Below are positions 9,128 to 17,410 of a DNA stretch of 64,000 nucleotides, one piece after another. This DNA is from Nonlabens sp. Hel1_33_55 (GTDB taxonomy: Bacteria; Bacteroidota; Bacteroidia; Flavobacteriales; Flavobacteriaceae). The notes under the pieces are model-generated. The model saw only the letters and a list, made by a program, of their open reading frames with translations, had not been told where the DNA came from and searched no databases. Location: the NCBI RefSeq assembly GCF_900101765.1, contig NZ_LT627735.1, forward strand, positions 744,001-808,000, read 5' to 3'. The stretch's first letter is position 1, and each line of letters begins with the position of its first letter. Position numbers and translations under genes: made by a program.

Positions 9128-10783
9128 ATGAGATTTTTCCTTTTCACTCTTATTTGTTTCATTTCATCAACGCTTGCTGCTCAAGATATTTTTGTCGCCA
9201 CAAATGGTAATGATAACACTGGCGATGGCAGAATGAATAATCCATACAGAACCATCAATTTTGCAGCAGATCAGGCCTTTCCAGGTTCGACGATTCAAAT
9301 ACGTGGCGGAACATATAGAAACTCACAATTCAACGACGGCGACATTTGGGAAGGAGACAACGTTGCTAATTTGAGCCTCAATGGAACTGCGAACGAGTAC
9401 ATCACCATCCAACCTTACAATGATGAAGATGTTGTTATTGAATTTGATGCTACCTATGGATTTATTCTAAGAAATTCCTCGTATGTTAGAGTAAAAGGTT
9501 TGACTTTCAAGGGGATTAGTGATCAAATAACACTGACCGAGGCAGAAAATGCTTGGGGACTTTACAAAGATGCCAGCGGTACCCTTCACGATTTGCAGCA
9601 AGAAATGGGTATCGATATTTCTGATCCTACTTTGATTGGAACCCAGCGGGATAAACCTGCTACACCCAATGCGGACAAACCTAGTTATTACAACGGTCGT
9701 GCACTGGTAGCTAATAGTTCACACCACATTGAATTCATTGATAATATTGTTAGAGATGTACCATCAGCAGCCATACGTGCGCAGCAAAGCGATTATATAT
9801 TGATATCTGGGAACAAAGTTTATGGTAACACGTTTTATACGACCCAAGGAGTCGGTGCTATTACAGTTGCAGAAGCTACGGTACCTAATGGCGATGCTTC
9901 TAACGAGATCAAAATCATCATTGAGAAAAATGAAGTGTACGGTAATGAGAATCGACTGATTTCCTGGAATCCCAACAAGTCATTTGTCAAGTTTGAAATA
10001 GATGAAGGTACCGGTATTTTCCTTACGCGAAACAACGATACCTATGCAAATGGTCGAATGCTAATCGCGAACAATCTATCTTACCAGAACGGCGCAAGCG
10101 GTATAGTGTGCCACTTTACTGATAACGCAATTATTGCTCATAATACGGTTTACGATAATGCTACAACCAATACAGGTGATGCTGGCGGGATAGGAGTGAA
10201 TAATTCTGACACTGTTACCATCATCAACAATATTACCTGGTCCAAATCAGATAAATGGGCGTTGGGAATATTGGCAAACCCAGTAACTAACCTAACCGTG
10301 TCCAACAATATAATTTTCAACGATCAAGGCCAAGAAAATGCGAGTAGAAATATTTCCAATGGCTGGGTGGAAGAGAACCCGTTATTTATGGAAGCATCCA
10401 ATTTTGATTTTGAGCTCGAGTCTGATTCACCTGCGGTTGATGCCGGATCAGATCAGCCCGCCCAAACAGAAGACTTTAACGGTAATCCACGCAATGATGG
10501 ATTTCCCGACATAGGTGCTTTTGAAAAAAGTGCAACCGCTGGTATCGATGGTGTTTATTCAAATATCATTCAACCGTATCCTAATCCGTTCAAGGAAAAA
10601 TTCAACGTGAGAATACCAAATTCCAACCAAAAAATTAAGCTTTACAATCAAGCAGGTCAAGAAATTGAAATAAAGACTAACGCTCTTCAAAATTCTACTG
10701 TAGAAATCAAAACATCGTCCCTTCCAATTGGCATTTACTTTTTACAAATGGGTAGTGAAATGACAAAAATGATCAAAATTTGA
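9128..10783 (+). CDS. Secreted right-handed beta-helix protein, T9SS; possible polysaccharide lyase
   Basis: 551 aa. Signal peptide 1-18 (TLAAQ). IFVATNGNDNTGDG...NPYRTINFAADQAFPGSTIQIRGG is the usual start of secreted parallel beta-helix proteins (DUF1565-like). Ladder-like strands with Asn turns run to about residue 420 (LIANNLSYQNGASGIV, AIIAHNTVYDNATT, VTIINNITWS). PAVDAGSDQPAQTEDFNG...DIGAFE is the family end cap. A T9SS sorting domain starts near YPNPFKEKF. Such proteins are often lyases of PL6-like families or epimerases; catalytic residues cannot be assigned by eye. The stop overlaps the likely start of the next sulfatase. A paralogue lies at 14059. Confidence 0.75.
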   Translation: MRFFLFTLICFISSTLAAQDIFVATNGNDNTGDGRMNNPYRTINFAADQAFPGSTIQIRGGTYRNSQFNDGDIWEGDNVANLSLNGTANEYITIQPYNDEDVVIEFDATYGFILRNSSYVRVKGLTFKGISDQITLTEAENAWGLYKDASGTLHDLQQEMGIDISDPTLIGTQRDKPATPNADKPSYYNGRALVANSSHHIEFIDNIVRDVPSAAIRAQQSDYILISGNKVYGNTFYTTQGVGAITVAEATVPNGDASNEIKIIIEKNEVYGNENRLISWNPNKSFVKFEIDEGTGIFLTRNNDTYANGRMLIANNLSYQNGASGIVCHFTDNAIIAHNTVYDNATTNTGDAGGIGVNNSDTVTIINNITWSKSDKWALGILANPVTNLTVSNNIIFNDQGQENASRNISNGWVEENPLFMEASNFDFELESDSPAVDAGSDQPAQTEDFNGNPRNDGFPDIGAFEKSATAGIDGVYSNIIQPYPNPFKEKFNVRIPNSNQKIKLYNQAGQEIEIKTNALQNSTVEIKTSSLPIGIYFLQMGSEMTKMIKI

Positions 10784-12276
10784 ATTGGGAAATTAGATTC
10801 AACATTGTGTTGAAGCCTCTGGTGAGCATTTTATTAGCACTAATTACAATAAGCTGTCATTACAAACAGAGCGATCAAATTGAGGTAGAAAACTCTAAAC
10901 CCAACGTCTTATTACTGTATATGGATGATCTGCGTCCTGAGTTGGGAACTTACGGTGCAAAACAAATCATCTCACCCAACATAGACGCGCTAGCTGCGAA
11001 CGGTATGCAATTCAATAATGCCTATTGTAACGTTCCGGTCTGTGGAGCCTCTCGCGCCAGTATGCTCACTGGAATGTTGCCTACGAGAAGTAGATTTCTT
11101 AATTACGACACCTTTGTGGAACAGGAAACGCCACAGGCGATTACATTGCCGCAGCTGTTCAAAAACAATGGTTACAAGACTATTTCCAATGGTAAGATCT
11201 ATCACCATCTGGACGATAGGGAAAGTGATTGGGATGAAGTTTATAGACCTTATGCATTTGATGACAATGATATAAATCTATTACCAACCGATTACTGGCA
11301 GTCTCTATGGAAGGATTATCAAAAACCTGATAATGTTGCGGAATATAATGCTTCTAACACCGGTCCAGCATATGAAAGTGCTCGCGTTGCAGACTCCACT
11401 TACATCGATGGACTGATGACTGAAAAGGTCATTAGAGATATTAAAAAGCTGAAAACTTCCAACAAACCATTCTTTCTTACTGCTGGTTTTATAAGTCCGC
11501 ATTTGCCGTTTAACGCTCCAGAGAAATATTGGGATCTTTATGATCGTGAAGAAGTCAAACAGCCTGAGAACTACAATTACATTCCGCGGGATGCACCTGA
11601 AATGAGCATCAGCAACTGGCCAGAGATGCGTGCCTATTCCAACATCCCCAAACAGGGACAGGTAAGCGATAGTCTTGCCACTGACTTGATCCATGGCTAC
11701 TATGCTACCGTGAGTTATACGGATGCGCTGATAGGGAAGATTCTGGACGAGCTCAAAGCCTCTGGACTGGATCAAAACACAATAGTAATTCTAGTTTCTG
11801 ACCACGGTTATAATCTGCAGGAACATACACAGTGGGCAAAATTTACGAACTACAAGACTTCCACAAAAGTGCCGTTCATCATTAGCTATCCCGGTATGGA
11901 AAACCGTGGTGATCAAACAAATGCACTGACAGACCTAGTCGATATCTACCCGACAATAGCAAAATTGTGTAACTTGGAAATCCCTAAAGATCAACTAGAC
12001 GGCGTGAGTCTATTGCCGGTCTTGAAAAACCCTCAATTGGCTGGCAAACCTCAGGTTTTGATCAAAAAAGGTAACGGTTATACCATGCAGACCAACAGAT
12101 ACAGCTACACAGAATTTCTGAAACAGGACAGCGATGACACGATTGCAACAATGCTTTATGACCATCAAACAGATCCTGAAGAGAACGTGAATGTGAGTGG
12201 AAAGTCCGCTTTCGCGAAAGCGGAACAAAAATTGAAAAGCACATTACATGAAACTTATTGTGAGAACATAAAATAA
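10780..12276 (+). CDS. Sulfatase lipoprotein (iduronate-2-sulfatase-like)
   Basis: 498 aa as drawn, from a TTG that overlaps the upstream stop. A downstream GTG/TTG pair near 10807 is an alternative that still leaves a signal peptide. Lipobox TISC (Cys26). LLLYMDDLRPELGTYG (44-59) and PVCGASRASMLTG with Cys88 in C-x-A-S-R match S1_7-type, iduronate-2-sulfatase-like enzymes, which tolerate Ala in place of Pro. LVSDHGYNLQEHTQWAKFT is the second metal block. The C-terminal LYDHQTDPEENVNVSG motif is typical. It probably removes sulfate in the periplasm as part of the cascade. Confidence 0.88.
   Translation: MNWEIRFNIVLKPLVSILLALITISCHYKQSDQIEVENSKPNVLLLYMDDLRPELGTYGAKQIISPNIDALAANGMQFNNAYCNVPVCGASRASMLTGMLPTRSRFLNYDTFVEQETPQAITLPQLFKNNGYKTISNGKIYHHLDDRESDWDEVYRPYAFDDNDINLLPTDYWQSLWKDYQKPDNVAEYNASNTGPAYESARVADSTYIDGLMTEKVIRDIKKLKTSNKPFFLTAGFISPHLPFNAPEKYWDLYDREEVKQPENYNYIPRDAPEMSISNWPEMRAYSNIPKQGQVSDSLATDLIHGYYATVSYTDALIGKILDELKASGLDQNTIVILVSDHGYNLQEHTQWAKFTNYKTSTKVPFIISYPGMENRGDQTNALTDLVDIYPTIAKLCNLEIPKDQLDGVSLLPVLKNPQLAGKPQVLIKKGNGYTMQTNRYSYTEFLKQDSDDTIATMLYDHQTDPEENVNVSGKSAFAKAEQKLKSTLHETYCENIK
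12207..12222. repeat. Palindrome CGCTTTCGCGAAAGCG, copy 3
   Basis: Full palindrome near the 3' end of the sulfatase gene, read as SAFAKAEQ. Confidence 0.95.
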
Positions 12277-12310
12277 ACCAGGATAACACGAGATTCTTAA
12301 AGCTTAACCT

Positions 12311-13903
12311 ATGAAACCCTTTTACTATTTTCTTTTGGCAGTGTTGGTTGGTTCCAATGCAGCCACTGCTCAGAATACAGATTCCACAAAGCCTAATATA
12401 CTATTGCTTTTTGTAGATGATTTAAGGAATAGCCTAGGTGCCTACGGCGACGAGCAGGCCATTACACCTAATATGGATGCGCTGGCAGAAAAAGGCGTGA
12501 CCTTTAGAAATCATATGGTGCAGTATGCAGTTTGTGGACCTTCCAGAGCCGCTATTGTCACGGGATTGATGCCAGAGGAAACAGGCGTGATAGGGTTCAA
12601 GCCCATCAGGAAAAAGCTGCCTAACGTGACTTTCCTGCCAGAATACTTTAGAAACAATGGATACACAACGGCTGGAGCAGGAAAAATTCACGATCCACGC
12701 ACGGTAGGAGATGGTGAGCGTGGCGATGGTGATGACGTCAAGTCATGGAGCATCTCATATGAGGCGCCTAAAGGTGCTTACAACAACAGAAAGAATGCCC
12801 TCGATTTTCAAGAGAAACCGGACGAGGATTACGTGGACGGAATCATCAGAATGCAGGGAATTGATTTGATGAAGCAAGTAGCCCAGAAGGACGAGCCCTT
12901 TTTTCTAGCTATAGGTTTCAAGAAACCTCACGAACCTTTTGTAGCGCCCAAAAAATATTGGGATATGTACGAGGACACAGAATTTGAGCCCGCTGCTAAT
13001 CAAAATGCACCCATAGGACGTGATGACCTCAAAACCCATATCCTGAATGGAAAGGACGTTAAGGCTCAGATCAATCCAGAAACAGGATTGATCAATGAGG
13101 ATTTCCAGCGAGAGCTCAAACGAGGCTACTATGCCTGTACCACCTTTGTCGATGCGCAGATAGGCATGGTCATGGAGGAACTGGAAAAGCAAGGTGTGGC
13201 TGACAACACGATTGTTGTTTTATGGGGCGATCACGGTTTGTTCCTGGGTGAGCACGGCCGCTGGAACAAGCATTCCAACCTGGAAGTAGCATCTGCATCG
13301 CCATTGATCATCGTTGATCCCAGAAATGAAGATGCTCAAGGTGAGAGTTTTTCCGCAGTTTCATCCGTAGATCTTTATCCTACTTTGTGTGAATTGGCTG
13401 GATTGCCCGTTCCAGAACAACCTAAAAATAAAAACAGTACAGATGGTAGGTCCATCAAAGGTCGTAGTCTGGTGCCTATTCTCAATGATACAGATGCAGA
13501 GGTAAAAATAGGAGCCATTACTGTTTATCGCGGCCAGCGCGGCTTGGGGTACGGATACCGTATGAAGGGCAACCTGCGCTATATCGAATGGGTCAAGAAT
13601 GGTCAGGATAATTTTTATGAACTCTACGATTATGAGCGCGATCCCAACGAGACCAGAAACCTAGCGGTTGTAGAGCGAGAGATCTATGAGCCGTTGCTAC
13701 ATAAATTTTCCAGAAATATCAGAGCGATGGGTGAAGGCGATGGATGTCTGGCGCTGCTCAAAACTGAACCTTATGAAATGTCGCGTAAAAACAAGGATAA
13801 GACCTTAGTTAGGGATGCAGATGGTGATGGCATTCCAGATGACCAGGAAGGTGCAGGCGATGCAGATGGAGATGGTATTCCTAATTATCTGGATAAGGAC
13901 TAA
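12311..13903 (+). CDS. Sulfatase with C-terminal calcium-binding TSP3-like repeats
   Basis: 530 aa. Signal peptide ends near ATAQ (residue 21), with no lipobox. LLLFVDDLRNSLGAYGD (31-47) and YAVCGPSRAAIVTG (Cys75 in C-x-P-S-R) are the active-site motifs of an S1_7-like sulfatase. VVLWGDHGLFLGEHGRWNKHS is the second metal block. After the catalytic domain there are two DADGDGIP repeats (about 501-525), the pattern of thrombospondin type 3 calcium-binding segments, ending NYLDKD. This tail is unusual for a sulfatase and could anchor or space the enzyme. It lies 34 bases after the previous sulfatase, and a 155-base gap follows. Confidence 0.9.
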   Translation: MKPFYYFLLAVLVGSNAATAQNTDSTKPNILLLFVDDLRNSLGAYGDEQAITPNMDALAEKGVTFRNHMVQYAVCGPSRAAIVTGLMPEETGVIGFKPIRKKLPNVTFLPEYFRNNGYTTAGAGKIHDPRTVGDGERGDGDDVKSWSISYEAPKGAYNNRKNALDFQEKPDEDYVDGIIRMQGIDLMKQVAQKDEPFFLAIGFKKPHEPFVAPKKYWDMYEDTEFEPAANQNAPIGRDDLKTHILNGKDVKAQINPETGLINEDFQRELKRGYYACTTFVDAQIGMVMEELEKQGVADNTIVVLWGDHGLFLGEHGRWNKHSNLEVASASPLIIVDPRNEDAQGESFSAVSSVDLYPTLCELAGLPVPEQPKNKNSTDGRSIKGRSLVPILNDTDAEVKIGAITVYRGQRGLGYGYRMKGNLRYIEWVKNGQDNFYELYDYERDPNETRNLAVVEREIYEPLLHKFSRNIRAMGEGDGCLALLKTEPYEMSRKNKDKTLVRDADGDGIPDDQEGAGDADGDGIPNYLDKD

Positions 13904-13997
13904 GCTGTCTCTTTAGCTATCATTGCTTCGTTAAACGATACAGTTTGACGCTTATAGACACATTTATACGGTGATTGACAATAATCAAACCTGCTAG

Positions 13998-14016
13998 GTC
14001 GATGAGTAAACCTCTT
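13998..14016 (+). promoter_or_regulatory. Repeated leader motif GTCGATGARYAAACCTCTT, copy 2
   Basis: Matches copy 1 (868-886) at 17 of 19 bases and lies 43 bases before the next start codon. AAACCT at 13988 and GTCGAT at 14017 flank it, so the unit (AAACCT, GTCGAT) is tandemly repeated. This is the spacing expected for a dimeric regulator, but the regulator is unknown. Confidence 0.35.
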
Positions 14017-14032
14017 GTCGATCTGGTGTATA

Positions 14033-14040
14033 TATATTTG
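14033..14040 (+). promoter_or_regulatory. Possible -7 element TATATTTG
   Basis: Fits the Bacteroidetes -7 consensus TAnnTTTG and lies 18 bases before the ATG at 14059. A TTG at 14015-14017 could be the upstream element, although the 15-base spacer is shorter than usual. Confidence 0.4.
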
Positions 14041-14058
14041 AGACTTAGATTTCAACTT

Positions 14059-15786
14059 ATGAGAAACTTTACTTTTTTAATGTTGCTGTTGATGTGTTCC
14101 GCTTTCGCGAAAGCGCAAATCAATTATTACGTATCACAAGAAAACGGCAGCAATGTTAACAACGGTCTTACTGCAGCCACGCCTTTCAAAAACATCGATG
14201 ATGCCACAGACATCGCTGGACCAGGAGATACCATTTTTCTGATGGGTGAATTTACTAACCGTAGTTACTATCCCAACTACTCTTATAGCGGCGATATCAA
14301 TGATCCACATCTGTGGCATCAGGAAAATACGGTCAGGATCAATGAATTGAACGGATCTGCCAGTGGATACATCACCATCACTTCCTTTGACGAGAATACC
14401 GTACTGAAAGGCGATGGAGCCAATATCCTGCGCATCACAAATTCTTCCTACCTACGTATTACCGATCTAAAAATCACTGGTGAGGTAGAAAACATCCCAT
14501 TAAGTACCGCAGAAGCACTCCAATTTCTCTATCGCGAGGAAAATAGTAACAACTCACTGTATCGCGTACAACCTGGAACTAGCGATGAGGAAATTGGAAA
14601 CATGAGTTTTCCAGAGCTGAACAACGTCTCGAGACCATCCTATACAGATACTAGAGGTCTGTTTTTCAGTAACGTTCATCACGTCGATATTTTGCGAAAC
14701 AGCATCACACTAGTGCCAGGTAATGGCTTGAGAGTGGCAAACTGTGATTACATCAACATCAAAGACAATGAGGTTGCAAACACCTCGCGAAAATCATATT
14801 CTGGTACACATGGTCTCGTGGTAACAAAAGCAGATAGCGGCAACGATACGAGCGATGATTACCGCATTTTTATAGAACGTAATACAATACACCATAACTA
14901 CAATGAAATCTATTCCTGGGCTCCAGATAAAACCGTGATCACACCTCTTATTGATGAAGGCAAGGGAATCTCCCTGCAACGCAATGATATCGATGATAAC
15001 GGTACACCCAATAATCCCAACGATGATACTGGATGGACTCACGGCCGTATTTTAATTGCCAATAATCTGTGTTATTTCAACGGTTTTAGTGGTGTGCATT
15101 CCAACGCTGGAACGCGTATCGATATGATTAACAATACGTGTTACTTCAACTCATACACAAAATCCATTTATCTCAACGAACCATCTGACAATGGTGGAAA
15201 CATCGGGATAAGTATTCAAGGAGGTAGCGATTTTAAAATCATCAACAATATTTCCATCATTGATAGCGAGCAGAACAAAAGCGCCATTGCTATTAATGCA
15301 GATGATGTTCTGATCAAGGATAATATCATTTATGGCACGAATGGACCTATCGATACAAATGCTGCAACGGTAGAAGTAGAGCAGAACACTAGAATGGTGG
15401 ATCCCATGTTTACAGATCCAGAAAATTTTGACTTTACATTACAGTCTGATTCACCGGCACTTGATACGGCAGATCCTGCCTTTGCGCCAGAGGATGATTT
15501 TAATCAATTTTCCAGAGATGAAACTCCAGATTTGGGTGCACTGGAATTTGGCACCACAGCTGGGATTGAGGAAATCGAGAGAGTTATAGCAGTATACCCA
15601 AATCCCGCGACAGATTTCATCAAATGGAGAAGTGTTAATCCAGTTGAACAGGTCGCTCTTTACAATCTAGCAGGACAACAGCTTAACGTGAAGCGATCAA
15701 ATAATAGCATTGACGTCAGCAATTTATCTACAGGAATGTATGTATTGGTAGTGGATGGGACTACGAGATCCATCATAAAGCAATGA
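14059..15786 (+). CDS. Secreted right-handed beta-helix protein, T9SS; possible polysaccharide lyase
   Basis: 575 aa from the ATG at 14059, which gives a clean signal peptide (MRNFTFLMLLLMCSAFAKAQ); the open frame extends upstream to 13975 but that part looks non-coding. INYYVSQENGSNVNNGLTAATPFKNIDDA starts the beta-helix, with Asn-rich turns to about residue 440 (ILIANNLCYFNGFSGVHS, RIDMINNTCYFNS, FKIINNISII). SPALDTADPAFAPEDDFN...DLGALEFG is the end cap and AVYPNPATDFI begins the T9SS sorting domain. It is a paralogue of the gene at 9128. The palindrome at 14100 encodes the end of the signal peptide. Stop and next start overlap as ATGA. Lyase activity is inferred from fold and context only. 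Confidence 0.75.
   Translation: MRNFTFLMLLLMCSAFAKAQINYYVSQENGSNVNNGLTAATPFKNIDDATDIAGPGDTIFLMGEFTNRSYYPNYSYSGDINDPHLWHQENTVRINELNGSASGYITITSFDENTVLKGDGANILRITNSSYLRITDLKITGEVENIPLSTAEALQFLYREENSNNSLYRVQPGTSDEEIGNMSFPELNNVSRPSYTDTRGLFFSNVHHVDILRNSITLVPGNGLRVANCDYINIKDNEVANTSRKSYSGTHGLVVTKADSGNDTSDDYRIFIERNTIHHNYNEIYSWAPDKTVITPLIDEGKGISLQRNDIDDNGTPNNPNDDTGWTHGRILIANNLCYFNGFSGVHSNAGTRIDMINNTCYFNSYTKSIYLNEPSDNGGNIGISIQGGSDFKIINNISIIDSEQNKSAIAINADDVLIKDNIIYGTNGPIDTNAATVEVEQNTRMVDPMFTDPENFDFTLQSDSPALDTADPAFAPEDDFNQFSRDETPDLGALEFGTTAGIEEIERVIAVYPNPATDFIKWRSVNPVEQVALYNLAGQQLNVKRSNNSIDVSNLSTGMYVLVVDGTTRSIIKQ
14100..14115. repeat. Palindrome CGCTTTCGCGAAAGCG, copy 4
   Basis: Full palindrome inside the signal-peptide coding region, read as SAFAKAQ, the cleavage-site segment. 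Confidence 0.95.
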
Positions 15787-16646
15787 TACGCCACTGTTTA
15801 CTACTGGTCACTGCTTTACTCTCGCTAGTTTCCTGTAAAACAAAGCAGCTAGCCCAGCATTCCAACCCTTTTGATAAGTCAAACCTAATACCTTGGTCCA
15901 TCGTTGCATTTGACAGCCTGGAACGAACACCGGCGCAACGCGTTGCAATGATTAAAAGATTGGGGTTTGATCAGTACGCTTTTGGCGGTAGGCAGCAACA
16001 CATTGATAGGATGGTAGAGGAGATTCAGATGGCCCGAGCTAACGATATCAAAATACCAGCGGTATGGCTGTATCTCAATCACAACAAGGACACCGTAGGG
16101 AAATTGAAGCCCATGAGTGAGCAGGTGTTTGCAGCCTTACGGGAAACCGGCTTGCAGACAGAGATTTGGGTAGGTTTTCATCCAGAGTATTTTGATGGAG
16201 ATAGTGATGATATCGCTTTCGCGAAAGCGGAACAAATGATACGCTACCTTGCACAACGAGCGGACAGTGTTAACTGTAAACTCGCTCTGTACAACCACGG
16301 CGGCTGGTACGGTAAGGCCAGAAACCAACTGGAGATCATTAAACGTATCCCAGAATATGACATAAACGTAGTATACAACTTCCACCACGCTCACGATGAC
16401 TTGTCCAACTATGAGTCCAACATTGACCTATTATTGCCCTATTTGAGTTGTGTCAACTTAAACGGTATGAAAGCGGATGGCCCCAAAATCATGACAATAG
16501 GAGACGGTGATCTGGAAGAAAAGATGATTCAATATTTGTTTCAGAAAGGATATAAAGGTCCCTTTGGGATTTTGGGACATGTTAAAGGCGGTGATCCGGA
16601 GCGTATCTTGATGGAGAATTTTAGAGGCCTATCCAGCTTGCGTTAA
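15783..16646 (+). CDS. Xylose-isomerase-like TIM barrel lipoprotein (sugar isomerase/epimerase family)
   Basis: 287 aa. Lipobox LVSC (Cys18). The mature part resembles AP-endonuclease-2/xylose-isomerase-like TIM barrels: MIKRLGFDQYAFGG, TEIWVGFHPEYFDG, CKLALYNHGGWYGK, DINVVYNFHHAH, VNLNGMK and GPFGILGHV each end a barrel strand with His, Asn or Glu/Asp near the expected metal and substrate sites. Members of this family isomerise or epimerise sugars or act in related sugar chemistry. Export as a lipoprotein is common in PULs. It overlaps the beta-helix gene by 4 bases (ATGA) and ends the operon. The exact reaction is unknown. Confidence 0.75.
   Translation: MIRHCLLLVTALLSLVSCKTKQLAQHSNPFDKSNLIPWSIVAFDSLERTPAQRVAMIKRLGFDQYAFGGRQQHIDRMVEEIQMARANDIKIPAVWLYLNHNKDTVGKLKPMSEQVFAALRETGLQTEIWVGFHPEYFDGDSDDIAFAKAEQMIRYLAQRADSVNCKLALYNHGGWYGKARNQLEIIKRIPEYDINVVYNFHHAHDDLSNYESNIDLLLPYLSCVNLNGMKADGPKIMTIGDGDLEEKMIQYLFQKGYKGPFGILGHVKGGDPERILMENFRGLSSLR
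16214..16229. repeat. Palindrome CGCTTTCGCGAAAGCG, copy 5
   Basis: Full palindrome in the TIM-barrel gene, read as IAFAKAEQ. Confidence 0.95.
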
Positions 16647-16957
16647 ATTCTTGATCATCATTAATTGATGAAATGACCACCTTTCATTTTTCTATTTCAG
16701 GTTCATTTTTATTAGTAATTTATTCACTGTAAAATAAATATTTGTAAGCCATCAGCTAGAGATTTGCAATGACTGCTGAAATTTCGTACGTTTAAATCGT
16801 ACAATCGATAGTAGTTACGATCTTATGATTATGAGCGGGTTTCACGATAAACAAACCCTATCTGACATTTAATGAACCCTTTTGTTTTACGAATTACTCA
16901 ATTTTACCACAACTTAACTACGATGTTGTGATACTACAACGTTATAAATTGAACATT
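16647..16957. other. Intergenic region
   Basis: 311 bases without a gene. It holds a weak 5-bp hairpin with TCATC/GATGA arms just after the stop, and a small hairpin GTACG (16786-16790) / CGTAC (16798-16802). Promoters for the next gene probably lie here, but none is clear. Confidence 0.4.
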
Positions 16958-17314
16958 ATGAAAAATACATTATTGATACTTGCTTTTATGATAGGTGCTG
17001 GAACTTTTGCAAATGCACAGAATAAGAAGATGCAGATGAAGATGCAGGAGAAAGCAATGGAACAGGTAACAGAATTAAATGAGGCACTCACATCACAAGG
17101 TGAGGAGTTTGCATTAACTGCAGAGCAGATGGATAAGATTAAAGAGATAGAGTACAACAAATTTATTGGTACCAGAAAAATCAATAAGAACGAGAGCCTA
17201 TCTGACGATGAATCAAAAGAACAGAAAAAAGCTTTAAGAAAGGCAAGTCGCAAAGAGGTAAATGATATCCTGACTAAGGAACAACGCAAAGCCTGGAGAG
17301 CCAGTAAAGACTAA
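16958..17314 (+). CDS. Small secreted charged helical protein
   Basis: 118 aa from the ATG at 16958 (MKNTLLILAFMIGAGTFANAQ, a clear signal peptide); an upstream ATG at 16928 would bury it. The mature part is nearly all helical and highly charged: QMKMQEKAMEQVTELNEAL, LTAEQMDKIKEIEYNKF, SKEQKKALRKASRKEVNDILTKEQRKAWRA. This LT-x-EQ-x-x-x-(I/W) pattern, seen twice, resembles the Spy/CpxP-like periplasmic helpers and the DUF4890-type Bacteroidetes proteins. It is probably periplasmic. It stands alone between two gaps with its own terminator-like hairpin. The family link is tentative. Confidence 0.65.
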   Translation: MKNTLLILAFMIGAGTFANAQNKKMQMKMQEKAMEQVTELNEALTSQGEEFALTAEQMDKIKEIEYNKFIGTRKINKNESLSDDESKEQKKALRKASRKEVNDILTKEQRKAWRASKD

Positions 17315-17323
17315 TACTTAATC

Positions 17324-17356
17324 AATCTGCCTTAACAATAAATGTCAGGGCAGATT
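17324..17356 (+). terminator. Hairpin terminator-like
   Basis: AATCTGCC (17324-17331) pairs perfectly with GGCAGATT (17349-17356) about 10 bases after the stop of the small secreted protein gene. The T tail is weak. Confidence 0.55.
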
Positions 17357-17410
17357 ATCTTAAACCATAATTAACTAGATTTCAATAAAAGGAACCACAC
17401 ACTCAATAAT

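Noticed and set aside
11305..11775. 156-aa minus-strand reading frame
   Set aside because: Antisense to a sulfatase gene with full family motifs.
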